The notes beneath the pieces are model-generated. The model did no database searches. It saw only the letters and a list, made by a program, of their open reading frames with translations, and was not told where the DNA came from. A program made the position numbers and the translations under genes. Positions 24,430-34,065 of a DNA stretch of 44,954 bases are shown piece after piece (the stretch's first letter is position 1; every line of letters starts with the position of its first letter). Source of the DNA: Hydrogenimonas thermophila (GTDB lineage Bacteria > Campylobacterota > Campylobacteria > Campylobacterales > Hydrogenimonadaceae); NCBI RefSeq assembly GCF_900115615.1, contig NZ_FOXB01000015.1:1-44954 (forward strand), in the 5' to 3' direction.

Positions 24430-26064
24430 TTAATTAACTACAACTCTATTTCTTCCAGAATTTTTAGCCTCATATAGCCTTTTATCTACACAATCAATAA
24501 GCCTCTCTATATCTTCATCTTTATACTGATAAACACCTATACTAACTGTTATTTTAATATTATGCTCATCACAAAAAGAGTGTTTTTCTATAATTTCTCT
24601 TATTTTTTCCATCTTTAAATATATGCCTTGAATATTGGTAAAAGGCATTATTATAAGTATCTCTTCTCCTCCATACCTAATTGCTATATCAGTTTCTCTT
24701 ATATTATTTTGAATTAGCATAGAAACTTCTTTTAAAACACAATCTCCATAAACATGTCCATAAGTATCATTTATTTTTTTAAAAAAATCTATATCTATCA
24801 TAGCAATGGAAAGTGGAAAGTCATTTTGAATTGATTCTTGAATTTTATTGCTCAATATATCATTCATATAATTTCTATTATAAAGATTTGTTAAAGGATC
24901 TTTTATGCTTTTATCTTTTAATTTTTTCAAATTAATATCTTTTTCAAAACTTAATGAAAAAGGAACTATTATTTTGTTTAAAAATATATTTAATAATTTT
25001 AACTCTTTTTCTCCTATTTCATCAAAATAAAAATTTAATTTCCCTATTGAGCAACCATCTTTTTCCAAAACTTTAATCAATAATGGTTCTTTTTTGCAAT
25101 TAGTTTGCTTTTCAGGTCTATATAAAACTTGGTTACTATCTACAACATAGTATTCATACTCTTGAATATCATCAACTTTATAAACAGAAATTTTATTTAA
25201 AGATTTAATATCATTTTTAATATAGTCAAATAAATTTCTTAAAATCATGTCAAAAGAAGATAAAGAGATAAGATCTTCAAAAAATTTCTTTAACAGTTCA
25301 TCTGTTTTATTTAGTAGATATATATCGCTCTCATGTTCATCTAACATATATAAACCACAATTTAATTTTCTCATTTTATCAACAATAGGTTTTATTAACT
25401 CTTTTTTTATAATCGAGCCATGTTGTGGTGCAATCATTTCAGGATTTTTATTTTCAATTTGCAATAGAGCATGATTTAAAATTGCTTTTGAAGGCATATA
25501 GTGTATATGAAAAAGTTTCAAACTTTCAAAATATCCTATATCTTTTGCATACAAAGCAAATTCGTCTGTTAATCCGCCAAAGATATCACTAGAAAACATT
25601 GTCTTTGTCTCTTTGTCAAAAGTACAAAAAGCTCCTGCAAAATGTGCATAAGGAGTAAATACAAACTCTAACTCTCTACCTCCATCCAAAGTCAATTTCC
25701 AGTCATTTTCATCAACTAGCCAAAACGGAGTTTTCCATTGATAGTGTTTTAAAAGTGTTTGTGTTCTCCAATGAGTTACAAAAACTTTATCATTTCTAGA
25801 CATTATAGTCTCCAATGTCGAAACACACCCTACAATATCTGGGTCTTGATGATGCAAAATAATATATTTAATATCATCTAGTTGCATTATAGAAGTTATT
25901 TTTTGCATTGTTACTGGAAATGTAATCATACTGCCTGGGTCTATAAGAACTGATTCTTTACCATTCTTTATAAGATAAACATGGCACTGAAAAGGGTCAT
26001 TGGGTATAACATAACCTACCCAAAATATATCTTTTGCAATCTCAATAGGTTGTGAAAAATCCAT
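24430..26064 (-). CDS. Diiron ODP-type oxygen sensor fused to active GGDEF
   Basis: 544 residues. The N-terminal about 240 residues are a metallo-beta-lactamase-fold domain with flavodiiron-type metal ligands: HHQDPD at 71-76, H141, D160 in SSDIFGG and H215 in PQHG. There is no flavodoxin part, as in oxygen-binding diiron (ODP) sensors. A GAF-like middle region (about 250-375) is followed by a GGDEF domain with an intact GGEEI (465-469) and an RETD inhibitory site (456-459). It should make c-di-GMP under control of oxygen or redox state; the sensing part is inferred from family. It is soluble, with ATG after AAGGAGT. It lies 24 bp after the REC-GGDEF-EAL gene. Confidence 0.87.
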   Translation of the reverse strand: MDFSQPIEIAKDIFWVGYVIPNDPFQCHVYLIKNGKESVLIDPGSMITFPVTMQKITSIMQLDDIKYIILHHQDPDIVGCVSTLETIMSRNDKVFVTHWRTQTLLKHYQWKTPFWLVDENDWKLTLDGGRELEFVFTPYAHFAGAFCTFDKETKTMFSSDIFGGLTDEFALYAKDIGYFESLKLFHIHYMPSKAILNHALLQIENKNPEMIAPQHGSIIKKELIKPIVDKMRKLNCGLYMLDEHESDIYLLNKTDELLKKFFEDLISLSSFDMILRNLFDYIKNDIKSLNKISVYKVDDIQEYEYYVVDSNQVLYRPEKQTNCKKEPLLIKVLEKDGCSIGKLNFYFDEIGEKELKLLNIFLNKIIVPFSLSFEKDINLKKLKDKSIKDPLTNLYNRNYMNDILSNKIQESIQNDFPLSIAMIDIDFFKKINDTYGHVYGDCVLKEVSMLIQNNIRETDIAIRYGGEEILIIMPFTNIQGIYLKMEKIREIIEKHSFCDEHNIKITVSIGVYQYKDEDIERLIDCVDKRLYEAKNSGRNRVVVN

Positions 26065-26088
26065 ACTTACTCCTTATTCACATCAAAA

Positions 26089-27825
26089 CTATATAATAAA
26101 ATCATGAAAGTCTAATATTTCAGGTTCAGGCTTACCAAAGTAATAGCCCTGAGCATAATCTACACCTAATAACAATATAGTATCTAAAACTTCTTTACTA
26201 TGTACATATTCTGCTATAGTTTTAATTCCACTTAAATTTGCATAATAAACAATTGTTTTGACAATATTTTGAGATTCAATATTTACATCAATGTCTTTAA
26301 TAAAACTACCATCTATTTTTACAAAATCAACATCTAATTTTAAAAGACTTGTAAAATTTGAATTTTCTGTTCCAAAATCATCAATTGCAAGTCTAAATCC
26401 TGCTTTTTTAAAATCTTTTAATTGTTGCACAATATCATAACTATAATTATTATTAATATTTTCTAAGATTTCTAAAATTACATAAGAACTTTTAACACTA
26501 TATAATTCACACATTTTATTCAAAAAATCTAATAAATACTCTTCTTTTAAATCATCTTCAGTAATATTTATAGAAAATTGTAAGTCTGTATTTGCCATAA
26601 TAGCAAAAGACTTCTCTATTATTTGCTTTGTTATTTCAGGCAAAATACCTGCCTTTTTAGCTGGTTCAATAAATAAATAAGGTGAATCTACACTCTCATT
26701 TTCAACTATACGTGCTAAACATTCATACTTTTCAATTTTATTGCTTTTAAGATTAATTATTGGTTGAAAAAAAGGTTGATATAAATTAGAATCTAATGCT
26801 ATTTTTGCCTTTTGAGTCCACTCTATAACTTTTTTACGTTTCAATTCCAAAATAAATTCAGGTTTAAATATCTCAATAGAATTTTTATGTGTCTCTCTTG
26901 CTTTTTTTATTGCCAAATGAGCATTTCCAAAAGGAGGTTTTTTCAAGGTTTTATCTATAGGAATAATTCCAATAGTAACAGTTATACAAAGGGATAAACC
27001 ATTAACAAGAAAATAGTTATTGTAAATTGAGTTATGAATATTTTCCGCAATACTTTTAGCTTCACTTAGTGTAAACTCCTTTATTAAAATAGCAAACTCA
27101 TCACCATTAATTCTATACAATTTATTAGAATCCAATAATTTACGTAAAAAAGAGGCAAACTCAATTAATAATAAATCACCAACTTCAAATCCATAATATA
27201 AATTTATTTGGTCAAAATTATCAATATTTAAAAAAATCATTACATCTGGTGAAAACTCTTTAAAATCTATATTTAACTGCTCTTTATTAGGTAATCTGGT
27301 TAAATGATCTGTTCTTAATTGATTTATTAATGATTCAGTTTGTTGCTTTATCTGATCGACTTGTTTTGCAACTAACTCTTCCAAATTTAAACGATACTTA
27401 GTATTTTCTTTCTCCATAATTACCAATTTTGCAATTTTATATAAAGTATTAATAATCTGGTCAGATTTAATTGGTTTTAAAATATATCCATCTATTCCCA
27501 TAAATACAGTTTCTAAAATTATTTGACTATCTCCATGCGCACTTTGAGCAACTATCTTTTGTTCAGGTTTAATCTTTCTAATCTCTTCTATCATTTTAAG
27601 CCCATCCATAATAGGCATTCTTAAATCAGTTAGAACTATATCAGGGTACTCTTTTTCAAAGATGTTTAGTCCTTCTTGTCCATTTTCAGCAATATAAACA
27701 TTTTTAAATAATGTTTTTAATAACCCATAAATACTTTCTCTTGCAGCTTCCTCATCATCAACAAATAAGATTGATAAATTTTCAGTATAACTTTTCAATT
27801 TCTTTGTTATATTTTTATCTAGCAT
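26089..27825 (-). CDS. Response regulator REC-GGDEF-EAL
   Basis: 578 residues. The receiver domain has phospho-acceptor D67 (VLTDLRMP) and switch Lys in LKPI. After a coiled linker comes a GGDEF domain with a changed signature NGDEF (240-244), then EAL with ECL (368-370). Other EAL residues are present (ILEILE, AIDDFGTENS, KIDGSF, AEYVH, QGYYFGKP). It likely hydrolyses c-di-GMP, with GGDEF inactive or GTP-sensing. The start overlaps the cheB stop by 11 bp, so it is a likely output of the same chemosensory operon. It is closely related in layout to the product of 40727-42391. Confidence 0.88.
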   Translation of the reverse strand: MLDKNITKKLKSYTENLSILFVDDEEAARESIYGLLKTLFKNVYIAENGQEGLNIFEKEYPDIVLTDLRMPIMDGLKMIEEIRKIKPEQKIVAQSAHGDSQIILETVFMGIDGYILKPIKSDQIINTLYKIAKLVIMEKENTKYRLNLEELVAKQVDQIKQQTESLINQLRTDHLTRLPNKEQLNIDFKEFSPDVMIFLNIDNFDQINLYYGFEVGDLLLIEFASFLRKLLDSNKLYRINGDEFAILIKEFTLSEAKSIAENIHNSIYNNYFLVNGLSLCITVTIGIIPIDKTLKKPPFGNAHLAIKKARETHKNSIEIFKPEFILELKRKKVIEWTQKAKIALDSNLYQPFFQPIINLKSNKIEKYECLARIVENESVDSPYLFIEPAKKAGILPEITKQIIEKSFAIMANTDLQFSINITEDDLKEEYLLDFLNKMCELYSVKSSYVILEILENINNNYSYDIVQQLKDFKKAGFRLAIDDFGTENSNFTSLLKLDVDFVKIDGSFIKDIDVNIESQNIVKTIVYYANLSGIKTIAEYVHSKEVLDTILLLGVDYAQGYYFGKPEPEILDFHDFII

Positions 27826-28876
27826 TTTTTATAACCTCAATAATAGCGTCAATATCAAGACTTTTAGTTACTCCCCCAAGCTTTACAGCTTCTTTTGGCA
27901 TACCATAAACTACACAACTTTTTTCATCTTCAGCATATGTTTTTGCTCCATTATCAAACATTTCTTTTAAACCATGGGCACCATCATCACCCATTCCAGT
28001 TAAAATTATTCCAATAGCATTTTCTCCTACCTCATTTGCTATTGATCGAAACATTACATCTACACTTGGTCGATGTCTGCAAACTCTTGGACCATCTTTA
28101 AGTATTATTAAGTAACCTTTAATATCACGTTTTATAAGTAAATGTTTGTCACCTGGAGCAATATATATATGAGAATGCTCAACTTTTTCACCATTTTCAG
28201 CTTCTTTAACTTCTACGTTACTAATTGAATTTAAACGTTTTGCTAAAGAAGCTGTAAATTTTGGTGGCATATGTTGAGTTATCACTATTGGAGCACATTT
28301 TGACGGCAAAGCTTTAACTATTTTTTCGAGTACTTGTACTCCACCAGTTGATGAACCTATAGCAATAATACTTTTAAAGTCTTTTGTAGATTTAGTAATA
28401 TTGTTAATTTTTTGTAAAGATGTCTTTGTTTTAATAATTGAATTATCAGATGTACTATTTCTTCTATTTAATTTTGCTTTTGATGCAGTTATTATTGTAG
28501 ATATTAATGATTCTTTTGTATTTTCTAGAAAACTTTTTATGCCTAATTTTGGTTTAGCTATAATTTCTACTGCTCCCGCTTGTAAAGCTTCAATAGCTTT
28601 ATAATTACCATCTTCAACCAATGAAGAACACATTATAACTGGAATAGGATGCTCTTTCATTATTTTTTTTAAAAAAGTTATCCCATCCATTCGAGGCATT
28701 TCAATATCTAAAATCATTACATCTGGGTAACCCACCAATTTAAATTTATTCATAGCAAAAATTGGATCTGATGCTACTCCTAAGACTTCAATATCAGTTT
28801 CATTTTCTACTAGTTTTATTAATGTTTGTCTCATAACAGCTGAATCATCAACAATAAAAAGTTTAATAGGAGGCAT
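27815..28876 (-). CDS. cheB: Chemotaxis response regulator methylesterase CheB
   Basis: 353 residues. Removes methyl groups from (and deamidates) chemoreceptors. The receiver has D57 in ILDIEMP; the linker is followed by the methylesterase with GSSTGG (S177), ITQHMPP (H203) and GMGDDGAHG (D297/298). Length and layout are normal. It lies 29 bp after the receiver-X gene and overlaps the REC-GGDEF-EAL gene. Its counterpart CheR is two genes upstream. Confidence 0.94.
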   Translation of the reverse strand: MPPIKLFIVDDSAVMRQTLIKLVENETDIEVLGVASDPIFAMNKFKLVGYPDVMILDIEMPRMDGITFLKKIMKEHPIPVIMCSSLVEDGNYKAIEALQAGAVEIIAKPKLGIKSFLENTKESLISTIITASKAKLNRRNSTSDNSIIKTKTSLQKINNITKSTKDFKSIIAIGSSTGGVQVLEKIVKALPSKCAPIVITQHMPPKFTASLAKRLNSISNVEVKEAENGEKVEHSHIYIAPGDKHLLIKRDIKGYLIILKDGPRVCRHRPSVDVMFRSIANEVGENAIGIILTGMGDDGAHGLKEMFDNGAKTYAEDEKSCVVYGMPKEAVKLGGVTKSLDIDAIIEVIKNAR

Positions 28877-28905
28877 CTATACTACTCTCTAAATTATATA
28901 AAACT

Positions 28906-29676
28906 TTATAGTTCATATGGAATTCTTATAGTTAATCCATTTTTTTTCCATCTTAACTCCATTGAATTATTTACATTTGAAAAAAAATGTTTAGAAGATT
29001 GAACAAATATATCATTCATTATACTTATATAAATTGCACTTTCTGACTCTTCTAACATTATTTCAAATGCTTCTGTTTTATCTTTTATAGACTGATATGT
29101 TTTAATTAAATTAATAATTACTTCTTTAGCTAAAATATTTACTCCATTTATAAACTTTTTTTTATTTGTAATATATTCACCCAATGTATATAAATCCTCT
29201 TCTTGATAAATAGTAAAAATGACATAAAAGTTCTTTATTTTGTCATCATTATATGGGTTTAACGTATCCCTTTTTATTATTGGTGTTTTAATCATATCGC
29301 TATTTACAAGTCTTATTATAAGAGATAGTCTTGCAACAATGTCTACCGTACTAAAAGGCTTGGAAATATAAAAATCAATACCACTTTCATATATTTTCCC
29401 AATAAGTTCATCACCACTTAACCCTGTAATTGCAGCAATAAAAATATTTTTTTTATTTACATCTTTTCTTAATTTCTTAGTTAACTCAAAACCATCCATA
29501 TTTGGCATCATCATGTCAGTTAACAAAATATCTACTTGTTGTTCTTGAATAATTTTATAAGCTATTTCCCCATCTTCTGCTTCAAATATATCTATATTTG
29601 AATCTATTTTATGCTTTATAATTTTAGTTAAAGTTTTTCTTACAGCATTATCATCTTCTGCTACAACAATGGTCAT
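28906..29676 (-). CDS. Response regulator with unrecognised C-terminal domain (short form)
   Basis: 256 residues. The receiver domain has D54 (LLTDMMMP) and KPF switch Lys. The C-terminal about 115 residues are not a known DNA-binding or enzyme domain to me; they include YVIFTIYQEEDLYTLGEYI and end NGLTIRIPYEL. They resemble the middle of the longer regulator at 36048-37262, so the two form a paralogous pair in one operon. It could be a phosphate sink or a protein-binding output. AGGAG lies before the ATG. Confidence 0.85.
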   Translation of the reverse strand: MTIVVAEDDNAVRKTLTKIIKHKIDSNIDIFEAEDGEIAYKIIQEQQVDILLTDMMMPNMDGFELTKKLRKDVNKKNIFIAAITGLSGDELIGKIYESGIDFYISKPFSTVDIVARLSLIIRLVNSDMIKTPIIKRDTLNPYNDDKIKNFYVIFTIYQEEDLYTLGEYITNKKKFINGVNILAKEVIINLIKTYQSIKDKTEAFEIMLEESESAIYISIMNDIFVQSSKHFFSNVNNSMELRWKKNGLTIRIPYEL

Positions 29677-29687
29677 ATTATCTCCTG

Positions 29688-30482
29688 CTATTTTTTATAA
29701 ATTGTAGGTGCAATTTGAACTAAATCATCAGTAATGTTAAATAAAGACTCAGAATGTCCAACAAAAAAATATCCACCAGGTTTAAGTCTCTCTAAAACAT
29801 TCTCAACAACTTTCTTTTTGGTAGGAATATCAAAATAAATCAAAACATTTCGTAAAAATATTAAATCAAAATCGCCAATATTTGGAGAAATAGAATTAAT
29901 TAGATTTATCTTTTGAAATAAAATATTTTGTTTTAACTTATTAACTATAGTAAACTGACCATTCATATTACCAATACCTTTTAAACAATATTTTTTTAAA
30001 TAATTTTCTGGTATTCTTTCAGCATATTTAATATTGTAAACACCTTTACGTGCCTGATTTAATACTTCATTATTTATATCTGTTGCTAAAATTTCATATT
30101 TCTTAATACTTGAAGGAAGAAACTCCTCAGCTAACATAGCAATTGTATATGCTTCTAATCCTATAGAAGCAGCAGCGCTCCAAATACGTATAGATGTTCT
30201 TACATTAGGAAATATATTTTTTTTTAAAAAATCAAAATGTCTGTTTTCTCTAAAAAAACTTGTTTCATTAGTTGTAATTCTATTAATCATTAATTGTAAT
30301 TCTTGTTCATCTGAAATTACTAATCTATAATAGTCGCTAAAATTTTCAAGCTTACACTCTTTAAGTCTTTTTTGCAATCTTGCTTCTAATAAAAAAATTT
30401 TTTCTTTTTTTATCTCTATTCCAGAATTGTCAAAGATTAATTTCTTAAATTTCTCAAACTCTACAAAGTTTATATGTATCAT
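29688..30482 (-). CDS. cheR: CheR-type receptor methyltransferase
   Basis: 264 residues. SAM-dependent methylation of chemoreceptor glutamates. Motifs: ITTNETSFFRE, SAM loop IRIWSAAASIGLEAYTIAML (diverged from ACSTGEEPYS), ILATDINNEVLNQA, FLRNVLIYFD and LKPGGYFFVGHSE. It lies 9 bp after cheV and 11 bp before the receiver-X gene, in the cheB-containing operon. It has better-kept motifs than the orphan copy at 9565-10416. Confidence 0.93.
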   Translation of the reverse strand: MIHINFVEFEKFKKLIFDNSGIEIKKEKIFLLEARLQKRLKECKLENFSDYYRLVISDEQELQLMINRITTNETSFFRENRHFDFLKKNIFPNVRTSIRIWSAAASIGLEAYTIAMLAEEFLPSSIKKYEILATDINNEVLNQARKGVYNIKYAERIPENYLKKYCLKGIGNMNGQFTIVNKLKQNILFQKINLINSISPNIGDFDLIFLRNVLIYFDIPTKKKVVENVLERLKPGGYFFVGHSESLFNITDDLVQIAPTIYKK

Positions 30483-30491
30483 TTTGCCACT

Positions 30492-31451
30492 TTAATCTCT
30501 TGCATATTTCAAAATGACTTTTTTAATTGCCTCTAAATCTAATTTTTCAAGAACTTCTTTAGCTCCAAGTTTTTCACACGATTGAATAATTGCCTTATTG
30601 GCCATATTCGTATTTACAACAATAGGAATATTTTGTAATTTTTCATCAGATTTACATTTTCTTATAAGCTCCATGCCCCCCATTACTGGCATTTCTATAT
30701 CTGTTAAAATTAATCCTATTTTATCAATATCACAATGTTGGAGTGCCTCAAAAAGTAATTTTCCATTTGCATATGCCTCATATTCTATTTGCATATTATT
30801 TAAGAGTTTTTCAATCATTTTCTGAATAAGATTTGAATCTTCAGCAATTAAAACTTTCTTTTCTATATTCTGTAAAACTAAACTTTTAGCTAAAATTTCA
30901 TCTTGATCTTCAAATATTTTAGGTAAGATATCTCGTATAAAAAGATCACTATTAAAAACTTTGCAAAGAACTTCTTTACCATTAATTTTTAAATCTGTAA
31001 TATAAGAAACTTTTTCATCTTTTATAGAATCATCAAACATTTGAGATGGTTCGATATTAATTACACCATATACGCTTTTTATTACCATTGCAACTTTTGC
31101 ACCGGCATAGTTGCAAACAATTGCAAGTTCATACTCATCTTTTGCTAACTTTTCCAATCCAAGCCAATTATCAAAATTGACAATATTCATCATTTCATCT
31201 CTAATTTTAGCAGTACCTTCTATTAGTCCATCTGGATCAGAAGTATCTACCTTAAATAAATCTTTATACACTACTAATTCTTCAACTTTAGCCACGTTTA
31301 TTGCATAGTACTCATCTTTTCCATTCTGAAAAATAACATATTGACTTGTAATATCAGCATTGCTGGTAACTAACCTAATTAACTCATCATCTACCTCATA
31401 TTTATTTAAAGTCTTATCATCATGTTTACTAATATTACTTCTATCTATCAT
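30492..31451 (-). CDS. cheV: CheV: CheW-like adaptor with receiver domain
   Basis: 319 residues. The CheW-like domain is about 35-180 (YVIFQNGKDEYYAINVAKVEEL, GLIEGTAKIRDEMMNIVNF). The receiver is about 199-319 with D251 (LILTDIEMP) and a changed C-terminal Lys region (EVLEKLD). CheV links receptors to CheA and may tune adaptation. The ATG overlaps the cheW stop as ATGA, so translation is coupled. CheV is frequent in Campylobacterota. Confidence 0.93.
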   Translation of the reverse strand: MIDRSNISKHDDKTLNKYEVDDELIRLVTSNADITSQYVIFQNGKDEYYAINVAKVEELVVYKDLFKVDTSDPDGLIEGTAKIRDEMMNIVNFDNWLGLEKLAKDEYELAIVCNYAGAKVAMVIKSVYGVINIEPSQMFDDSIKDEKVSYITDLKINGKEVLCKVFNSDLFIRDILPKIFEDQDEILAKSLVLQNIEKKVLIAEDSNLIQKMIEKLLNNMQIEYEAYANGKLLFEALQHCDIDKIGLILTDIEMPVMGGMELIRKCKSDEKLQNIPIVVNTNMANKAIIQSCEKLGAKEVLEKLDLEAIKKVILKYARD

Positions 31452-31927
31452 AATATTTTTCCTGTATCAATTTTGGAAAGTACTTCTATATCTAATATAG
31501 CATTATGGTCTAAAATTGGTACAAATTTATTTTCAATCTTAGCAATATTTTTTATAAAAATTTTTGGTATTTTAGTTCCAAAAACTGGTACATCTTCCAA
31601 ATCTTTTGACTCTAATTCATAAACCTCATTAACCAAATCAACAACTATTCCCATCTCTTGTGGTCTATTTACATTATTTTTTATAATTATAATTGAAGAC
31701 CATTTATTAATTTTAGAGTTTTCTCTAATTCCAATCCTTATTGAAAGATCAATAACAGGAATAACGTTACCTCTTATATTAGTTACACCCAATACTGAAG
31801 AAGTCATCAATGGAACTTTTGTTACTCTTGTGTAACTAATTATCTCTTTTATCTCTTCTGCATCTATTGCAAAAACATCCTTACCAATATAAAAAATAAG
31901 GTATTGATTTTTATCACTATTTTCCAT
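31448..31927 (-). CDS. cheW: CheW coupling protein
   Basis: About 159 residues. A single CheW domain (YLIFYIGKDVFAIDAEEIKEII, SSVLGVTNIRGNVIPVIDL, GIVVDLVNEVYEL) couples receptors to the CheA kinase. The start is put at ATG 31927, after AAGGGC. An in-frame extension to 31978 lies in the tail of the duplicated MCP segment and is not part of the protein. The stop overlaps the cheV start. Confidence 0.93.
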   Translation of the reverse strand: MENSDKNQYLIFYIGKDVFAIDAEEIKEIISYTRVTKVPLMTSSVLGVTNIRGNVIPVIDLSIRIGIRENSKINKWSSIIIIKNNVNRPQEMGIVVDLVNEVYELESKDLEDVPVFGTKIPKIFIKNIAKIENKFVPILDHNAILDIEVLSKIDTGKIL

Positions 31928-31937
31928 TATATAGCCC

Positions 31938-34055
31938 TTAAAAGCTAACAAAGTTTTGACTATTTTCTCTATTGTCAAAAGTTTTCTTTACAGAATCCTC
32001 TTTCTCTTCACTATTATCTGTAACTAAACTCTCTTTTTTTTCATCATCATCTTTTTTATCACTCTTAAAAAAGCTTACCATTTCTTTAAGTTTCTCTACT
32101 TGTGAATTTGTCTCTTCACTTGAACTTGCTAACTCTTCACTTGCTGCTGCATTCTGTTGGGCTGTCTGATCCAACTCTGTTATCGCTGTTGCTATCTGGC
32201 TTATTCCTAACTCCTGTTCTGAACTCGCACTTGATATCTCCTCGATCAAGTCTGATATCTTCTTTATATTTGGTACTATCTCATTAATCAACTCACCAGC
32301 TCTTTGACTAACCTCTACACTATCTGATGTTATCTGACTTATCTCCTGTGCAGCTGTCTGACTTCTCTCTGCCAGTTTTCTTACTTCACTTGCTACTACT
32401 GCAAAACCCTTGCCATGCTCTCCTGCACGTGCCGCCTCTATTGCAGCATTCAGTGCCAACAAATTAGTCTGATATGCTATATCCTCTATTATGCTTATCC
32501 TTGATGCCACATTCTTCATTGCCTCTGCTGTCTCATTTACAGACTTCCCACCATCTTCTGCCATTGTTACTGTATTTAGTGTTATCTCATTTGTCTTCTT
32601 TGCATTATCTGCATTCTGACTTATCGATCCACTCATCTCTTCTATTGCAGCACTCATCTCTTCCAAGCTACTCGCCTGTTCTGTCGCACCCGCTGATAGA
32701 CTATGTGCTGCTGATTTAACCTCACTACTAGCCACCGCTATTCGTTCTGTTGAACTCTTCACATTAGATATTAACTTCTCCATCGTCTCTAAAATATTAT
32801 TCACAACCTCTGGTATTACTTGAAACTCTCTATCTATCCCCTTTACTTCTACTCTAGATCTTATATCTCCATCTTTAATTCTTCTATTTACTTCCTCAAT
32901 CTTTTTAACTAAATTAGTTATCTTATTGATTATATTATGCTTAATAACAAAAGACATAATAAATAGTAGTATAACAGCAACAATAATAGAAATTATTATA
33001 ATATTTATAATCGCTTCTTTAACAGTTTTTAAACTCTGTTCTTGCATAACTTGAACTTGATGTTCAATATCATCAATATATGTACCTGTACCAATTACCC
33101 AATTCCAAGGTTTAAACAATCTTACATTAGACATTTTACGAGCAGTTTTTTCTGTTGCAGGATTATAAAAAGAGTATTCAAAAATAGCCTCATCTTTTGA
33201 AGAGCTTTTCAAAGCATTCACTCCCAATGCTACAAACGGTACTTTTGGATTATCTTTAAAGTTTTTACCAGTTAACTCTTTCTTTATTGGGTGCATTACC
33301 ATATTGTAATCCATATCATTTATCCAGAAGTACCCATTTTTACCATATCTGATCTCTGAGATAGCTTTTAAAGCCTCTTTTTGCATCTTCTGAGTTATAT
33401 CATCAATATATGCCCCTGTACCGATGATCCATCCAAACGGTTTAAATACCCGCACAATTGAAGATTTATAGACATATTTTTTTGATTTTGGCGAATAGAA
33501 ACTATAGGATATATACCCCACATTTTTCCCACTCTTCTTCAATTCATCAACGCCAAGTGCTACAAATGGCACTTTAGGATTATTTTTAAAATATTTACCG
33601 GTCAACTTTTTTTTGATTGGATGCATAACCATTTTATAGTTAAAATCATTTATCCAAAAATATCCAGCTTCACCATATCTTGTAGCATTAACAGTAGCTA
33701 TTATTAATTTTTTCAACTCTTTCTTAGATAGCTTATCCTTATACATTTCATATTGTTTCTCAATAATACTAAATAAAAAATCAGATTGTTCAGTAATATA
33801 CTCTTTAACTTCATTTTCTAATTTATCTTTACTTGTTCTCTCATAATATGATTTTACAATATTCATAGCTATACTTGTATAGTTACTAAGCTCTTCTTTT
33901 CTAGCAGTATATGTATCTTCTCTATATATTTTGATATTTTCTTTTGACATATTATTTATTGAAATTAAACTTATAATTATTAAAACCAAAGATGTAAAAA
34001 AAACTGCGGCTAATAATATTAACTGTAACTTTAATTTTATAGACATTTTTTTCAT
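31938..34055 (-). CDS. Chemoreceptor (MCP) with tandem Cache sensor domains
   Basis: About 705 residues. There is a membrane segment near 9-32, then two very similar Cache units in tandem: both have [30 protein letters not shown] and IGTG.YIDDI. A second membrane segment at about 355-380 is followed by HAMP and the signalling hairpin ([22 protein letters not shown]). It ends NSQNFVSF, without an obvious CheR-tether pentapeptide. The start is ATG 34055 after AGGAGGAA. The last 983 bp are almost identical to the next MCP gene upstream, while the sensors differ, so only the input has been exchanged. Confidence 0.92.
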   Translation of the reverse strand: MKKMSIKLKLQLILLAAVFFTSLVLIIISLISINNMSKENIKIYREDTYTARKEELSNYTSIAMNIVKSYYERTSKDKLENEVKEYITEQSDFLFSIIEKQYEMYKDKLSKKELKKLIIATVNATRYGEAGYFWINDFNYKMVMHPIKKKLTGKYFKNNPKVPFVALGVDELKKSGKNVGYISYSFYSPKSKKYVYKSSIVRVFKPFGWIIGTGAYIDDITQKMQKEALKAISEIRYGKNGYFWINDMDYNMVMHPIKKELTGKNFKDNPKVPFVALGVNALKSSSKDEAIFEYSFYNPATEKTARKMSNVRLFKPWNWVIGTGTYIDDIEHQVQVMQEQSLKTVKEAIINIIIISIIVAVILLFIMSFVIKHNIINKITNLVKKIEEVNRRIKDGDIRSRVEVKGIDREFQVIPEVVNNILETMEKLISNVKSSTERIAVASSEVKSAAHSLSAGATEQASSLEEMSAAIEEMSGSISQNADNAKKTNEITLNTVTMAEDGGKSVNETAEAMKNVASRISIIEDIAYQTNLLALNAAIEAARAGEHGKGFAVVASEVRKLAERSQTAAQEISQITSDSVEVSQRAGELINEIVPNIKKISDLIEEISSASSEQELGISQIATAITELDQTAQQNAAASEELASSSEETNSQVEKLKEMVSFFKSDKKDDDEKKESLVTDNSEEKEDSVKKTFDNRENSQNFVSF
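31939..32921 (-). repeat. 983-bp near-identical repeat, copy 1 (MCP 3' end)
   Basis: Covers HAMP, signalling domain and stop codon of the tandem-Cache MCP. It aligns without gaps to 34067-35049 (offset 2128) with about 20 mismatches by eye, nearly all silent. Confidence 0.9.
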
Positions 34056-34065
34056 AATCTTCCTC

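Noticed and set aside
24421-24437. TTAA tandem repeat after the ODP-GGDEF gene
   Set aside because: Short A+T-rich simple repeat around the stop codon with no clear function.
31928-31978. N-terminal extension of CheW, and the matching one of the MCP at 34056-34106
   Set aside because: Both start inside the tail of the repeated MCP segment and share the same odd peptide; internal ATGs with ribosome sites are better.
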